In this document: in pieces, positions 19,398 to 28,628 of the stretch
Layout: each line of letters opens with the position of its first letter
Position numbering within the stretch: position 1 is the first letter of the stretch
Source: Porphyromonadaceae bacterium CG2_30_38_12
Lineage (GTDB): Bacteria > Bacteroidota > Bacteroidia > Bacteroidales > Paludibacteraceae
Direction of reading: 5' to 3'
Assembly (NCBI GenBank): GCA_001873635.1
Contig: MNZK01000103.1
Location: forward strand, 1-33,417
Length of the DNA: 33,417 nt
Program-made: the position numbers and the translations under genes
Notes under the pieces: generated by a model
The model's input: the letters and a program-made list of their open reading frames with translations, nothing else
Database searches by the model: none
What the model was told of the DNA's origin: nothing

Positions 19398-20135
19398 ATG
19401 ATTAGATTATTGATTTTGATAACGTTAGGTTTTGTCCCTTTTATTTCACGGGCACAGTCTTCGGGTGTGATAGCCGATAGCGCAGCGACAAAAGTTTTTT
19501 CAGTCGATAATTTTGAAATTCCCAAACTATCGGTGTGCATTGATAGTGCACTTGCTTATTCTCCGCTTTTAAAAGCAAACGATGAGCAAATAAATATTAT
19601 TCTTGAAGATATTAAAATCAGAAAAAAAGCATGGTTGGAGTATCTTATTATTGATGCAAATACCAGATATGGCTTATTTAATCAATTATCGTTGACACAA
19701 CAAACAGCAAGTGCCGATGTTGCCATTCAGTCGGCAAAGGAACAGTTTAATTATTTTGCCGGACTAACCCTACGCATTCCACTTTCGTATTTTTCGAGTA
19801 ATAAAAATGAACAAAAAAAATTGAAACTAAGCATTAAGGATGCTCAACTTAAAAAAGAAGACTTGAAAAATGAATTAAAAAAATTAGTTGTAACAGAATA
19901 TTTTAAATTAAACAGATTAAAAAATTTAGTTGATGTGCATCTTAATAATCTTCAAACTGCCAATATAGATTACATGAAATCTAAAAATGATGTAAAAGCA
20001 GGTATGGCTACCATGACAGAGTTTGCAGCTTCATCCACAGCCTATGCGAAGGCTGTGGATGCCTTTGTGTCCACAAAAAACGATTATTATGCGCAGTACT
20101 ATATCTTAAATATCCTTATTGGTAAAAAAATATAA
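19398..20135 (+). CDS. Half-length TolC-like outer membrane protein
   Basis: A 245-residue exported protein. The signal peptide ends near FISRAQ. The rest is helical and resembles one of the two outer-membrane-efflux-protein repeats of TolC: SVCIDSALAYSPLLKA near the start, then long amphipathic helices with a possible beta hairpin around LRIPLSYFSS. Full TolC proteins have two repeats and about 430-490 residues, so this one would need more subunits per pore or a non-pore role. It lies 11 bp before the chain-length protein gene, where a Wza-type export lipoprotein is normally expected. It may therefore be the outer-membrane part of the exporter (inference). Confidence 0.75.
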   Translation: MIRLLILITLGFVPFISRAQSSGVIADSAATKVFSVDNFEIPKLSVCIDSALAYSPLLKANDEQINIILEDIKIRKKAWLEYLIIDANTRYGLFNQLSLTQQTASADVAIQSAKEQFNYFAGLTLRIPLSYFSSNKNEQKKLKLSIKDAQLKKEDLKNELKKLVVTEYFKLNRLKNLVDVHLNNLQTANIDYMKSKNDVKAGMATMTEFAASSTAYAKAVDAFVSTKNDYYAQYYILNILIGKKI

Positions 20136-20146
20136 AACTCAACTAT

Positions 20147-22324
20147 ATGAATCTCATTAAGTTCCTGAAAATTATTTACTTAAAATTAATTTATCTAACT
20201 ATCATACCGATAGTAGTAGGAGGAGTTGTTTTTTTTCTGACAAAGGATTTGCCCGTCAAATATACTAGCTTTTCTACTGTTTTTACCGGTGTTACAACGA
20301 ATAATGGGTTGGTTGTTGAATCTATTCGAATTGATAATAATGCAACACAAAGTGAGTATAATAATATCATGACAATGCTTAAGTCAACTACATTGTTTGA
20401 AGATATATCACTTCATTTATTAACACAGCATTTAATACTTACCAAACCTCAAAAGGATATTATTTCTGAAAAATCCTATAAGGAGCTGATGGCTTCCGTG
20501 CCCGATAAAATAAAAAAATTAGTTGTAAAAAATAATTTTGAAAAAACCTATCATAATTTGAAAGCTTACATCGTACACGATGAAAAAAATTACATTTATC
20601 GGCTAATGAATTTTGGACATAAGTATTACGGTATTAACGCAATTTCTAATTTAAAAGCTGAACGATTAACAAACAGCGATTTAATAAAACTAAGTTATGA
20701 GGCTGAAGACCCTGCAATATGTTTTAATACTGTGAAGTTTGCTACACAAATTTTTGTTAAGGAGTACAGTGAAATTAAAGTAAATCAATCGAATTCTGCT
20801 GTTGCTTATTTTGAACAAAAACTAAAAGAAGTATCCGCAAAATTAGAAGAAGCAGAGCAAACGCTCCTCGATTTCAATATCGACAACGACATAATTAACT
20901 ATTACGAACAAACCGAGCAGGTTACTACACAACAAGAAAAGATTGAAGTGCGCCTGCAAGAGGTTAAGATGGAATACGAAGCTTCCGAAGCAGTGTTAGC
21001 CAAATTAGAAAATGAAGTAGAAAAACGCTACAATATTAATTTGCGAAACTCAAAGATAATGCAAATAAGAGATCAATTAGTTGATCTTAACGAAGCTATT
21101 ACTGCCATTGAACTTGAAAATAATAATTCAAACCGTTCAAAAGTAAATGATTTAAAAACCAAAAGGAGAAAAGTAGAAGGCGACCTTGAAAATAAAATCG
21201 ATTCGATGAATATCTTTGATTCTAAAAGTCAGGGAATTGAGTCGCAAAGGCTATTATCCGAATGGTTAGATGCAGTGAAAAACCACGAAAATTATGCTGC
21301 ACTATTAAAATCAATGAAATTGAGGCAAATAGAGTTCATGAAACAGTTTAAAAGGTATGCCCCACTTGGTGCTACGATTAAACGTATTGAGCGTTCAATT
21401 GATGTGTACGAACGCGAGTATTTGAATGTTTTGCACGACTTAGGGTTAGCGCGCCAAAATGAGCAAAGTGTTGATATGCGCTCGAATATGCGTATTCTGG
21501 ATGAGCCAAAATTCCCAATTAATTCCATTCCTTCTAAAAATAAACTTTATGTTGTAATTGCCGTTTTGTTCTCGATTATTTTTTATTTGCTGGCTGTGTT
21601 TATTGTCGAATTGATGGATGCCCGTATGAAATCACCTTCTGTTTTAAAATTGAAAACGGGGTTGGATGTGCTAGCAGCTTTTACGGTAATGAATAAGCGC
21701 AATAAAAAATACATTAACACGGAAATAGTGAATCAACGAGCCTCACTATTGCTTTTCGAAAAAGTGCGAAAATTAGCCTCCGATAATACAAAACCATTTG
21801 TTGTTCAAATTTTTAGTAGCTGGGATGGTGCGGGTAAAAAACTCGTTGCCAATAAGTTTGCTGCTGAAATTGAAAAGCATAACTTTAGCGTAAATATAGT
21901 AAGTTTTTGTAATGATGAAGATGATAATGGTGGGGTAAGCGATGCTCAATCCGAGCCCTTTACTATTGCAAATTATTATTCTGAAATAAATAGCTTTGAG
22001 AATTACAATCAGTTCATATTAGAAAAAAAGATTACTTCCGACTACTTACTATCAATTTTTCCACCTGTTAGCACTGGTATCGACAATACAGTTATAGTTT
22101 CAGTTCCTACTGCCAATTTTATTGTTTATGATGCCAACACATCATGGGCAGATGCCGATATTTTTATGCTCGAAAAACTTAAATCAGTGCTCTCCGAAAA
22201 TAGTTTATTTGCCGCTCTTACGTATGCTCAACCAGATAATTTAGAGGAAATGTATGGCGATATTCCGAAAAAGCGGTCGTTTATCCGCAAATTGATTAAA
22301 AAATTGTTGAAAAGGGTTATGTAG
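20147..22324 (+). CDS. Wzz/Wzc-like polysaccharide co-polymerase with degenerate kinase domain
   Basis: A 725-residue inner-membrane protein. One transmembrane helix lies near residues 10-30. A large periplasmic part follows with long coiled coils (about 210-440). A second helix (about 465-490, LYVVIAVLFS) leads to a cytoplasmic domain. Such proteins control chain length and couple to the outer-membrane exporter. The cytoplasmic part is positioned like a BY-kinase, but the P-loop is only SSWDGAGKK (around residues 557-565) without the Ser/Thr after the Lys, and the C-terminus (KKRSFIRKLIKKLLKRVM) is basic with no tyrosine cluster. Autophosphorylation as in Wzc is therefore unlikely. It lies between the TolC-like gene and the polymerase-like gene with 11 and 19 bp gaps. 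Confidence 0.88.
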   Translation: MNLIKFLKIIYLKLIYLTIIPIVVGGVVFFLTKDLPVKYTSFSTVFTGVTTNNGLVVESIRIDNNATQSEYNNIMTMLKSTTLFEDISLHLLTQHLILTKPQKDIISEKSYKELMASVPDKIKKLVVKNNFEKTYHNLKAYIVHDEKNYIYRLMNFGHKYYGINAISNLKAERLTNSDLIKLSYEAEDPAICFNTVKFATQIFVKEYSEIKVNQSNSAVAYFEQKLKEVSAKLEEAEQTLLDFNIDNDIINYYEQTEQVTTQQEKIEVRLQEVKMEYEASEAVLAKLENEVEKRYNINLRNSKIMQIRDQLVDLNEAITAIELENNNSNRSKVNDLKTKRRKVEGDLENKIDSMNIFDSKSQGIESQRLLSEWLDAVKNHENYAALLKSMKLRQIEFMKQFKRYAPLGATIKRIERSIDVYEREYLNVLHDLGLARQNEQSVDMRSNMRILDEPKFPINSIPSKNKLYVVIAVLFSIIFYLLAVFIVELMDARMKSPSVLKLKTGLDVLAAFTVMNKRNKKYINTEIVNQRASLLLFEKVRKLASDNTKPFVVQIFSSWDGAGKKLVANKFAAEIEKHNFSVNIVSFCNDEDDNGGVSDAQSEPFTIANYYSEINSFENYNQFILEKKITSDYLLSIFPPVSTGIDNTVIVSVPTANFIVYDANTSWADADIFMLEKLKSVLSENSLFAALTYAQPDNLEEMYGDIPKKRSFIRKLIKKLLKRVM

Positions 22325-22343
22325 AATTTGCAATGTATTCATT

Positions 22344-23822
22344 ATGAGCTTAAATCCAACGTATTTAGATAATAAAGTGAAACATATCTTACTGGTTTCT
22401 TCAGTGGGTATTAGCTTTGTTATACTTATCGGTGGGGCTATTTTCTTTTTTTCTAAAGATAACTTTATTGCAGGTATAGCTCTTTTAATACTTCCAGGTC
22501 CAATCATTTATCTGTATAAATTTTTTACGGATCCTCGTATAGGATTTTATTCCGTATTAGTGGCAAATTATTTTGCTATTGGTTTGTCACGCTACATTCC
22601 AGCTCCATTAGGCTTAACGGTTGATGGTTTATTAGTCCTTACTTGGTTATCAGTTATTTTTAGTCAGTTCAATAAAAAAGTGCAATGGAAAAATGCTGGT
22701 CGCGATTTTTCATATTTTGTCATTATTTGGTACACGATGACATTCCTTCAACTTTTTAATCCAGAGGCTGTTAGTCGCGAGGCTTGGTTCTACGCCATGC
22801 GAGGGCAGGGTTTGTATATTTTTCTTACCGTACCACTTACCTATTTAATATTTAATAAACCCAAAGACCTCGATATTTTAATAAAATTAACGGCTTGGTT
22901 TACTATTGTTGCTATTATCAAGGCATTATCTCAAAAATACATTGGTGTCGATCAATGGGAATCGCGTTGGTTAAATCAGCCCGGAAACCGATCTACACAC
23001 ATACTATTTGGACAATTGCGGGTGTTTTCTATTTTTTCAGATGCTGGTACTTTTGGAAGCTCAATGGGCTATTTTTCAGTGCTTTACATTGTACTCGCTA
23101 TTCACGAAGCTAAAAAAAGTTTGAAGTATTTTTATTTGGCTATTGGTTTTATGTCGTTTTTTGCTTTGATGATTTCTGGTACACGGAGCGCCATAGCAGT
23201 GCCTTTAACGGGCTTTGCTGTATATGCATTTCTTTCTAAGCGTGTTACTGTTATCGTAAGTGGTGTAACGCTTATGGTGTTGATATTTGTTTTTTTCAAA
23301 TATACGAATATTGGGCAGGGTAATTACGAAATTAGGCGTATGCGCTCAGGATTTTCGGAAGATAATGCTTCGATGGATGTACGAAACGATAATCGAAAAA
23401 TCTTTGCCGACTACCTCAAATCCAGACCTTTTGGTGGAGGGGTAGGCTCTGCCGGAAACTGGGGAATGCGCTTTAGCCCAGGTACATTGCTTGCCGAAAC
23501 TGCAACTGATGGTTTTTACATTCAGATATGGGCTGAGCAAGGTATAGTTGGACTAATTTTTTATTTAATAATGATTTTTTATATTGTTGGAAAAGCATCG
23601 TTTTTAGTGTTTTTCCGTTTAAAAAAACCGGAATATAAATACAAGGCAATGGCGCTAACAAGTGGCATGTATGGGCTTATTGTTTCATCTTATACGGCTT
23701 CGAGCTTAGGTCAATTACCCAATTTAATCATTGTTTTTGCAAGTATGGCTATGATTTCGCTTATGCCAGAGTGGGAAAAAAACGAAGCAGACGCAATTCT
23801 TGTTGAAATAAATAATAAGTAA
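22344..23822 (+). CDS. O-antigen ligase/Wzy polymerase-like membrane protein
   Basis: A 492-residue polytopic membrane protein with about 10-12 hydrophobic helices. The large periplasmic segment and the flanking pattern (SGTRSAIAVPL, and later GGGVGSAGNW with a following ETATDGFYIQIWAEQGIVG) are those of the O-antigen ligase/polymerase family. It would polymerise lipid-linked repeat units in the periplasm, with the co-polymerase encoded just upstream (19 bp). Ligase and polymerase cannot be told apart by sequence in this family; the operon context favours Wzy-type polymerase. Confidence 0.85.
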   Translation: MSLNPTYLDNKVKHILLVSSVGISFVILIGGAIFFFSKDNFIAGIALLILPGPIIYLYKFFTDPRIGFYSVLVANYFAIGLSRYIPAPLGLTVDGLLVLTWLSVIFSQFNKKVQWKNAGRDFSYFVIIWYTMTFLQLFNPEAVSREAWFYAMRGQGLYIFLTVPLTYLIFNKPKDLDILIKLTAWFTIVAIIKALSQKYIGVDQWESRWLNQPGNRSTHILFGQLRVFSIFSDAGTFGSSMGYFSVLYIVLAIHEAKKSLKYFYLAIGFMSFFALMISGTRSAIAVPLTGFAVYAFLSKRVTVIVSGVTLMVLIFVFFKYTNIGQGNYEIRRMRSGFSEDNASMDVRNDNRKIFADYLKSRPFGGGVGSAGNWGMRFSPGTLLAETATDGFYIQIWAEQGIVGLIFYLIMIFYIVGKASFLVFFRLKKPEYKYKAMALTSGMYGLIVSSYTASSLGQLPNLIIVFASMAMISLMPEWEKNEADAILVEINNK

Positions 23823-23843
23823 TCCTTTAAATTTTTTAATTCT

Positions 23844-24899
23844 ATGAAAACAAGTCGATTAGATAAATTAGAAGCGGTGCGTGGTTTTGCTGCTCTATAT
23901 GTGGTGTTTTTTCATGTTTTACCTCAAAAAATATTTTTGTTTGGTGTAAATATAGGTTTTCTTTTTCGCTTTGGACCCGAAATGGTTATCGTTTTCTTTG
24001 TGCTTTCGGGCTTTGTAATAAAATTTACGTATGAGCGGTCGCGCGATAAATCTTTTGGTTATTACTTTATTAGGCGCTTTATTCGATTGTACATTCCGCT
24101 TCTATTAGTTTTTATAATGGCTTATCTTATAAAATGTTATGAGGCTGGAGGCTGGGCTAATCCTGAAATTAAATACTTAATTGGTAATTTGTTTATGTTG
24201 CAGGATGTAATTTCGCTCAAACCAAATGTGATAGTTCCTGCTTATTTAGGAAATGGAGTACTCTGGTCGCTTTCGTACGAATGGTGGTTTTATATGCTGT
24301 TCTTTGTTCTTGTTACCTACGTTAAACCTGAAAGAATAAATAAATTCGTAACAATTTTGACGATTGTAGCGGCTGCCACTTATTTAATTTATCCATTCAT
24401 AGTAAACCGTCTGGTTATGTATTTTGCAATTTGGTGGACAGGCGTTCGATTTGCCGATATGTATCTCAAAAAAGAGGAATTTAATTTTCGAGCTGTTTTT
24501 CCTCAAGCCACTTTATTGCTTTCCATTTCAATAATTTTAGCTGTTAATTTGAAATTGAATTTTGAGTTTACGAAAATTTACGCTTACCCTTTAGTTGCTT
24601 ATCCTTTTGTTGAATTACGCCATTTTGTTTTTACTATTATAGTTCTTTTTGGTGCTATACTTTGGAAAAAACTCAATTGGTTTGGCTTCGATTTGTTTGT
24701 CGGGAAATTCAAATACCTCGCTTCCAGCTCGTATGTCATTTATATAGCCCATCATTATTTAGTTATCGAAGCGCAGTATTTTAATTTTCTAAATAATAAA
24801 ATTATAGAATATGGACTTTATATTATTATACTTTTAATATTCTCCTATTTACTCGAAGTCGTGGTGTATAATCGCATAAAAAATAAAATTCTGAAATGA
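23844..24899 (+). CDS. Membrane acyltransferase (acyltransferase 3 family)
   Basis: A 351-residue polytopic protein of the OafA-like acyltransferase 3 family. The N-terminal motif LEAVRGFAALYVVFFH carries the conserved Arg13 and His24. Further family features are GPEMVIVFFVLSGFV, the RRFIRLY segment and about ten hydrophobic helices. It would transfer acyl, typically acetyl, groups to sugar hydroxyls during EPS assembly. It starts 21 bp after the polymerase-like gene. The acceptor sugar is unknown. Confidence 0.9.
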   Translation: MKTSRLDKLEAVRGFAALYVVFFHVLPQKIFLFGVNIGFLFRFGPEMVIVFFVLSGFVIKFTYERSRDKSFGYYFIRRFIRLYIPLLLVFIMAYLIKCYEAGGWANPEIKYLIGNLFMLQDVISLKPNVIVPAYLGNGVLWSLSYEWWFYMLFFVLVTYVKPERINKFVTILTIVAAATYLIYPFIVNRLVMYFAIWWTGVRFADMYLKKEEFNFRAVFPQATLLLSISIILAVNLKLNFEFTKIYAYPLVAYPFVELRHFVFTIIVLFGAILWKKLNWFGFDLFVGKFKYLASSSYVIYIAHHYLVIEAQYFNFLNNKIIEYGLYIIILLIFSYLLEVVVYNRIKNKILK

Positions 24900-25009
24900 T
24901 ACAATTCAAACAAATTATTCAGCGACAGCATTTTCCTATTTTAGCTACAAGGCGAATGCTAAAGTTATATTATATTTGACCATTTTTTATTTGTAAATAA
25001 AATTGAACT

Positions 25010-26182
25010 ATGCTACTAAAGGGTGAAAATATTATTTGTATTGCCAACACAAGCTGGTTTGGTAACTATGCCAAATCCACTGTTCAGATTATGGAGCGGT
25101 TGGCAAAAAACAATCGGGTGCTTTTTGTGGAATATCCTTACACCATAAAAGATGTATTTGCCACCTGGCGTCACAAACAGAGTGCTCCTGTAAAGCGCAT
25201 GTTGGGTTTTGACAAGCGACTTCAGATTATCGAATCTCCCGTAGGCAGTAGTGCTTACAATTTGGTAATTCCACCCGGAATACCTGTGTTTTTTCTTAAA
25301 AATGAGTTCCTTTTTAGGCTTTTATTTCCCATCAATGTTTTTATTTATTGGCTTACGGTACGATGGGCTATTCGAAAACTTAATTTTAGCAACCCTATTG
25401 TTGTTACGGCATACAATCCCATTTACGGATTGTATTTGCTGCGTAAATTCAACGAAAAAAAACACGTTTATTATTGTTACGATGGTGTAGAATCTGTTTT
25501 TTTTGGTCAGCGTATTTTCGATATAGAGCGTCGGTTTTGTCAACAGGTAGATGCCATAATTACTACATCCGATTTTCTTAACTCTAAGAAAAAACTTTTA
25601 AATTCACACTGCAATGTGGTTAAAAATGGTGTTGATTTTCCTCTTTTTCAGCGTTTTGCAAAGCATAATGTGTTTCAACGAACATGTAAAAAAGTGGGGT
25701 TTATTGGTAGCCTCGATCCCCGATTCGATATAGATACTATGGAATATGTGGTGGCAAAAATGCCCGATTTCGATTTCCATTTCACTGGCGATATGCGCAA
25801 TGTAGCACTCAAATCACGTTTAGCCAAATTTGTAAACGTACAATTTTTTGATCCCATTAAGCCTAACGATGTTCCACCGCTATTGGCTACCTATGATGTG
25901 GGTATAATACCCTACATTGTAAACGAAGTGAACAAAAATATTTATCCTTTAAAGATAAACGAATATTTATCTGTTGGGGTGCCTGTTGTAATGACGGCTT
26001 TTGCCATACTTCCCGAATTTGATACCATGGTGAGTATTGCTACTAACAAAGACGAATTTGTTGCGCAACTAAGAGCCGAAACAAAGTATGATAATACAGT
26101 AAAAATAAAGCAACGCATAGAGTTTGCAGCCTCCAATTCGTGGGATGCCCGTACCGAACAGTTCGGCGATTTATTAAATTAA
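25010..26182 (+). CDS. Glycosyltransferase, GT4-like
   Basis: A 390-residue probable cytoplasmic glycosyltransferase of the two-domain GT-B type. Supporting features are the N-terminal beta strand and loop (ENIICIANTSWFG), the start of the second domain (KKVGFIGSLDPRFD), and near residue 317 the donor-binding style segment KINEYLSVGVPVV. It should add one sugar of the repeat unit from a nucleotide sugar; the sugar is unknown. A 110-bp AT-rich gap separates it from the acyltransferase, the longest gap in the later part of this operon. Confidence 0.85.
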   Translation: MLLKGENIICIANTSWFGNYAKSTVQIMERLAKNNRVLFVEYPYTIKDVFATWRHKQSAPVKRMLGFDKRLQIIESPVGSSAYNLVIPPGIPVFFLKNEFLFRLLFPINVFIYWLTVRWAIRKLNFSNPIVVTAYNPIYGLYLLRKFNEKKHVYYCYDGVESVFFGQRIFDIERRFCQQVDAIITTSDFLNSKKKLLNSHCNVVKNGVDFPLFQRFAKHNVFQRTCKKVGFIGSLDPRFDIDTMEYVVAKMPDFDFHFTGDMRNVALKSRLAKFVNVQFFDPIKPNDVPPLLATYDVGIIPYIVNEVNKNIYPLKINEYLSVGVPVVMTAFAILPEFDTMVSIATNKDEFVAQLRAETKYDNTVKIKQRIEFAASNSWDARTEQFGDLLN

Positions 26183-26221
26183 TAATTTTTCAAATCTTCA
26201 AATCTTCAAACATCATACATT

Positions 26222-27157
26222 ATGAACTTCAGAAACATTGAAAATTTAAACGAAGTAATTCTTCGACGTCTTAGCATTTTACCGCGCGATTTCGATTTGA
26301 TTGTAGGTATTCCGCGTAGTGGTATGTTGCCAGCTAACTTGCTGGCTTTGTATTTGAATAAACCCTATACCGATATGCACTCGTTCAAAAATGGACATAT
26401 CTACAAAGCTGGCGAGCGAGGGCAATTTTTTGATATGAAGCAATTTAAAAAAATTCTCATTGTGGATGATAGCATTGCCTCCGGTTCGGCAATGACCAAA
26501 TCGAAGCAAGAGTTACAAGCCTTGAGTGCCGATTTTGAACTGAGTTTTTGTGCTATTTATATCATTCCAGGCAAAGAAAGTATGGTGGATTATTTTTTCG
26601 AAATTGTGCCCTTACCGCGCTATTTTCAGTGGAATATCTTCAATCATACTACCTTGGATAAGGCTTGCTTTGATATTGATGGGGTGCTGTGTGTCGATCC
26701 TACAGATGCGCAGAACGATGATGGTCCTATCTACACCGATTTTATTCAGAATGCACCTCCCTTGTATATCCCAGGTGCTTGCATTGGCACTTTGGTTACC
26801 TCGCGACTTGAAAAATACCGACCTCAAACCGAAGCTTGGCTCACCAAAAACAATGTGAAGTACAACAAATTAGTGATGCTCGATTTGCCCGATGCCCGTG
26901 CCCGCCAAAAAGCCAACAACCATGCTCAACACAAAGCGAATACCTACAAGCAAAGTGAGTATAACTTGTTTTTTGAAAGTTCGCTGCAGCAAGCTTTGGA
27001 AATAAACCGCCTCACAAGTAAACCTGTATTTTGTGTCGAAAATTTTGAGATGATATTTGAGGCGCAGTCGCTGGCTTACAATGTGAAAAGTGGTAAGTAT
27101 TTCCCTGCTTTGAGGCGTATAGCTTTGAAAGTAAGAGATAAATACTTCAGAAAATAA
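26222..27157 (+). CDS. Phosphoribosyltransferase-HAD phosphatase fusion, candidate ribofuranosyltransferase
   Basis: A 311-residue two-domain protein. Residues 1-140 form a type I phosphoribosyltransferase: IPRSGMLPAN gives the pyrophosphate loop and ILIVDDSIASGSAM (V81-D82-D83-S84) the PRPP-binding loop. Residues 147-290 form a HAD-family domain: motif I FDIDGVL with Asp151 and Asp153, a motif II-like LVTSR, and a later FFESS with PVFCVEN. Dual-domain ribofuranosyltransferases described for Klebsiella O antigens use PRPP to add phosphoribose to a glycan and then remove the 5'-phosphate with a HAD domain. The same pairing in an EPS operon suggests this role. Nucleotide salvage is the main alternative but fits the context less well. 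Last gene on the + strand; it converges with the next gene. Confidence 0.8.
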   Translation: MNFRNIENLNEVILRRLSILPRDFDLIVGIPRSGMLPANLLALYLNKPYTDMHSFKNGHIYKAGERGQFFDMKQFKKILIVDDSIASGSAMTKSKQELQALSADFELSFCAIYIIPGKESMVDYFFEIVPLPRYFQWNIFNHTTLDKACFDIDGVLCVDPTDAQNDDGPIYTDFIQNAPPLYIPGACIGTLVTSRLEKYRPQTEAWLTKNNVKYNKLVMLDLPDARARQKANNHAQHKANTYKQSEYNLFFESSLQQALEINRLTSKPVFCVENFEMIFEAQSLAYNVKSGKYFPALRRIALKVRDKYFRK

Positions 27158-27202
27158 CTGTCTGTAGTAAACCCAACATGGTGTTTTTTTATATATTAGC
27201 AC

Positions 27203-28624
27203 TTAAATTAATCCCCTACCGGCTAATTTAAACCAGCTCCATGCTACAATGGCTACAAAAATAAAAATCAACCAATAGTTGTAGTATTTTTTTGATTGAT
27301 TGTTCATAAGCGAAACTCCATAGGCGGCAAAAATTAGCAGAAACGGAAGGGCAGGTAAGTGAAAACGCTCCGACTGGGCAAAAGCACTGAAGGCAATAAC
27401 CATTAAATAGCCTATTGTAAACGAACCTACTAATAAATAGTCGCGCCAACGGTTTTCTCTTATCACGCGCAGCAGAACAAGTATGACAAAAAACGCCATG
27501 ATGTTTTTTACATAGTTCCCGCCATGTATTAACTGTTGATTGTCTTGCCCGCTAATATAAATCATAGTGGGGAAGGGGATAACGAATATCATTGGCGCAA
27601 AAACAGCGGCTCCGGCATAGGTTGCAAACCTATTGCCACCCTCGCGTGTGGCTCTGTATTCTAACATTTTATCCTGGTTACCCTCGCGAGCAGACCACAG
27701 TTCTTGTATTTCTGTAGCAATTGTACCACCAATAAAAAACGATACAGTTACGGCAACCCATATACCCAATACTATTTTTTTCTGCATCTTTAACACTTTT
27801 TTGGATGTTAAAAACACCGCAGTAAACAGAGCAAACACAGTGGTAGCTGCCAAAGCAGTGCGATACATAAACAAATAGGAAGCAATGAGCATGATAGGAA
27901 CTATAGCTTTAAATGTAAAATCGCGACCCCGCATAAGGTAATCGGCACGTTCCACAAAAAGTACAGTTAGAAACACCATTTCGGTTTCTTTCAGGTGCAT
28001 GGATGTATAATAAATAAAGTTGGGCATGAGCATTGCGAAAATGGCTGCCATTTTGCCTACCTTTTCACCAAAGGTGCGATTAGCTAACTTGTAAACCAGC
28101 ACACACATCCACGCACTCCATAGCGCTTTGACAATGCGAGCCAAAAATATCGACTTAGCAGTAAGCGCATAGATGATACTTAGGTAAATGGGATAACCCA
28201 TGTCCGAAATAGAAATGCGACTATCTTGTGTTAAAAACTGAGTTGTTAAATTAAATTTGCCATCCCACAAGCATTCGGCTCCAAACTGTGCAATGCCATG
28301 ATAGAACATTACATCACCGGGTGAGTATTCGAATGGCTGCCCCGTAAGGAAAGTATATAAAAAATACATGACAGTAACATAAACAGCACGAATAATAAAA
28401 GCTGTCCAAAACAATTTTTTTATAAAATTTTTCTCCGGAAGCTCCTCCCACTTTCGGGTAAGTTTTTTTGCTCCGTTAAAAAACCCAAGTACTGCCACTA
28501 TGCCAAATAGCCACCATATAAGGGGCATGATGTAACTATTGAAGACCGCATTTACTAATAGTAATACCACCAAGTAGAATTTTACTGCTTTGGAAGTGAA
28601 GTAATTTGGAAAGTAGTTGAGCAA
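27203..28624 (-). CDS. GT-C-like polytopic membrane protein (putative glycosyltransferase)
   Basis: A 473-residue protein with about 11-12 hydrophobic helices. The first extracytoplasmic loop carries an acidic motif in EYSPGDVMFYHGIAQFG. It is followed by MGYPIYLSIIYAL and a helix ending in MLMPNFIYYTSMHLKE, the pattern of GT-C (PMT/ArnT-like) glycosyltransferases that use polyprenyl-linked sugars. It could add a sugar to the lipid-linked or exported glycan on the periplasmic side. It could also be an unrelated EPS membrane protein such as a second Wzy. It lies 4 bp after the GT4 gene in transcription order and converges with the phosphoribosyltransferase fusion, with 45 bp between stops. Confidence 0.65.
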   Translation of the reverse strand: MLNYFPNYFTSKAVKFYLVVLLLVNAVFNSYIMPLIWWLFGIVAVLGFFNGAKKLTRKWEELPEKNFIKKLFWTAFIIRAVYVTVMYFLYTFLTGQPFEYSPGDVMFYHGIAQFGAECLWDGKFNLTTQFLTQDSRISISDMGYPIYLSIIYALTAKSIFLARIVKALWSAWMCVLVYKLANRTFGEKVGKMAAIFAMLMPNFIYYTSMHLKETEMVFLTVLFVERADYLMRGRDFTFKAIVPIMLIASYLFMYRTALAATTVFALFTAVFLTSKKVLKMQKKIVLGIWVAVTVSFFIGGTIATEIQELWSAREGNQDKMLEYRATREGGNRFATYAGAAVFAPMIFVIPFPTMIYISGQDNQQLIHGGNYVKNIMAFFVILVLLRVIRENRWRDYLLVGSFTIGYLMVIAFSAFAQSERFHLPALPFLLIFAAYGVSLMNNQSKKYYNYWLIFIFVAIVAWSWFKLAGRGLI

Positions 28625-28628
28625 CTTT

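Noticed and set aside
24896-24979. A 27-codon ORF whose ATG overlaps the acyltransferase stop
   Set aside because: Too short and without recognisable features; the overlap could be chance in AT-rich DNA.
27158-27202. Terminator between the convergent genes
   Set aside because: Only a 4-bp stem (AACA/TGTT) is visible before the T run, not enough to support a call.
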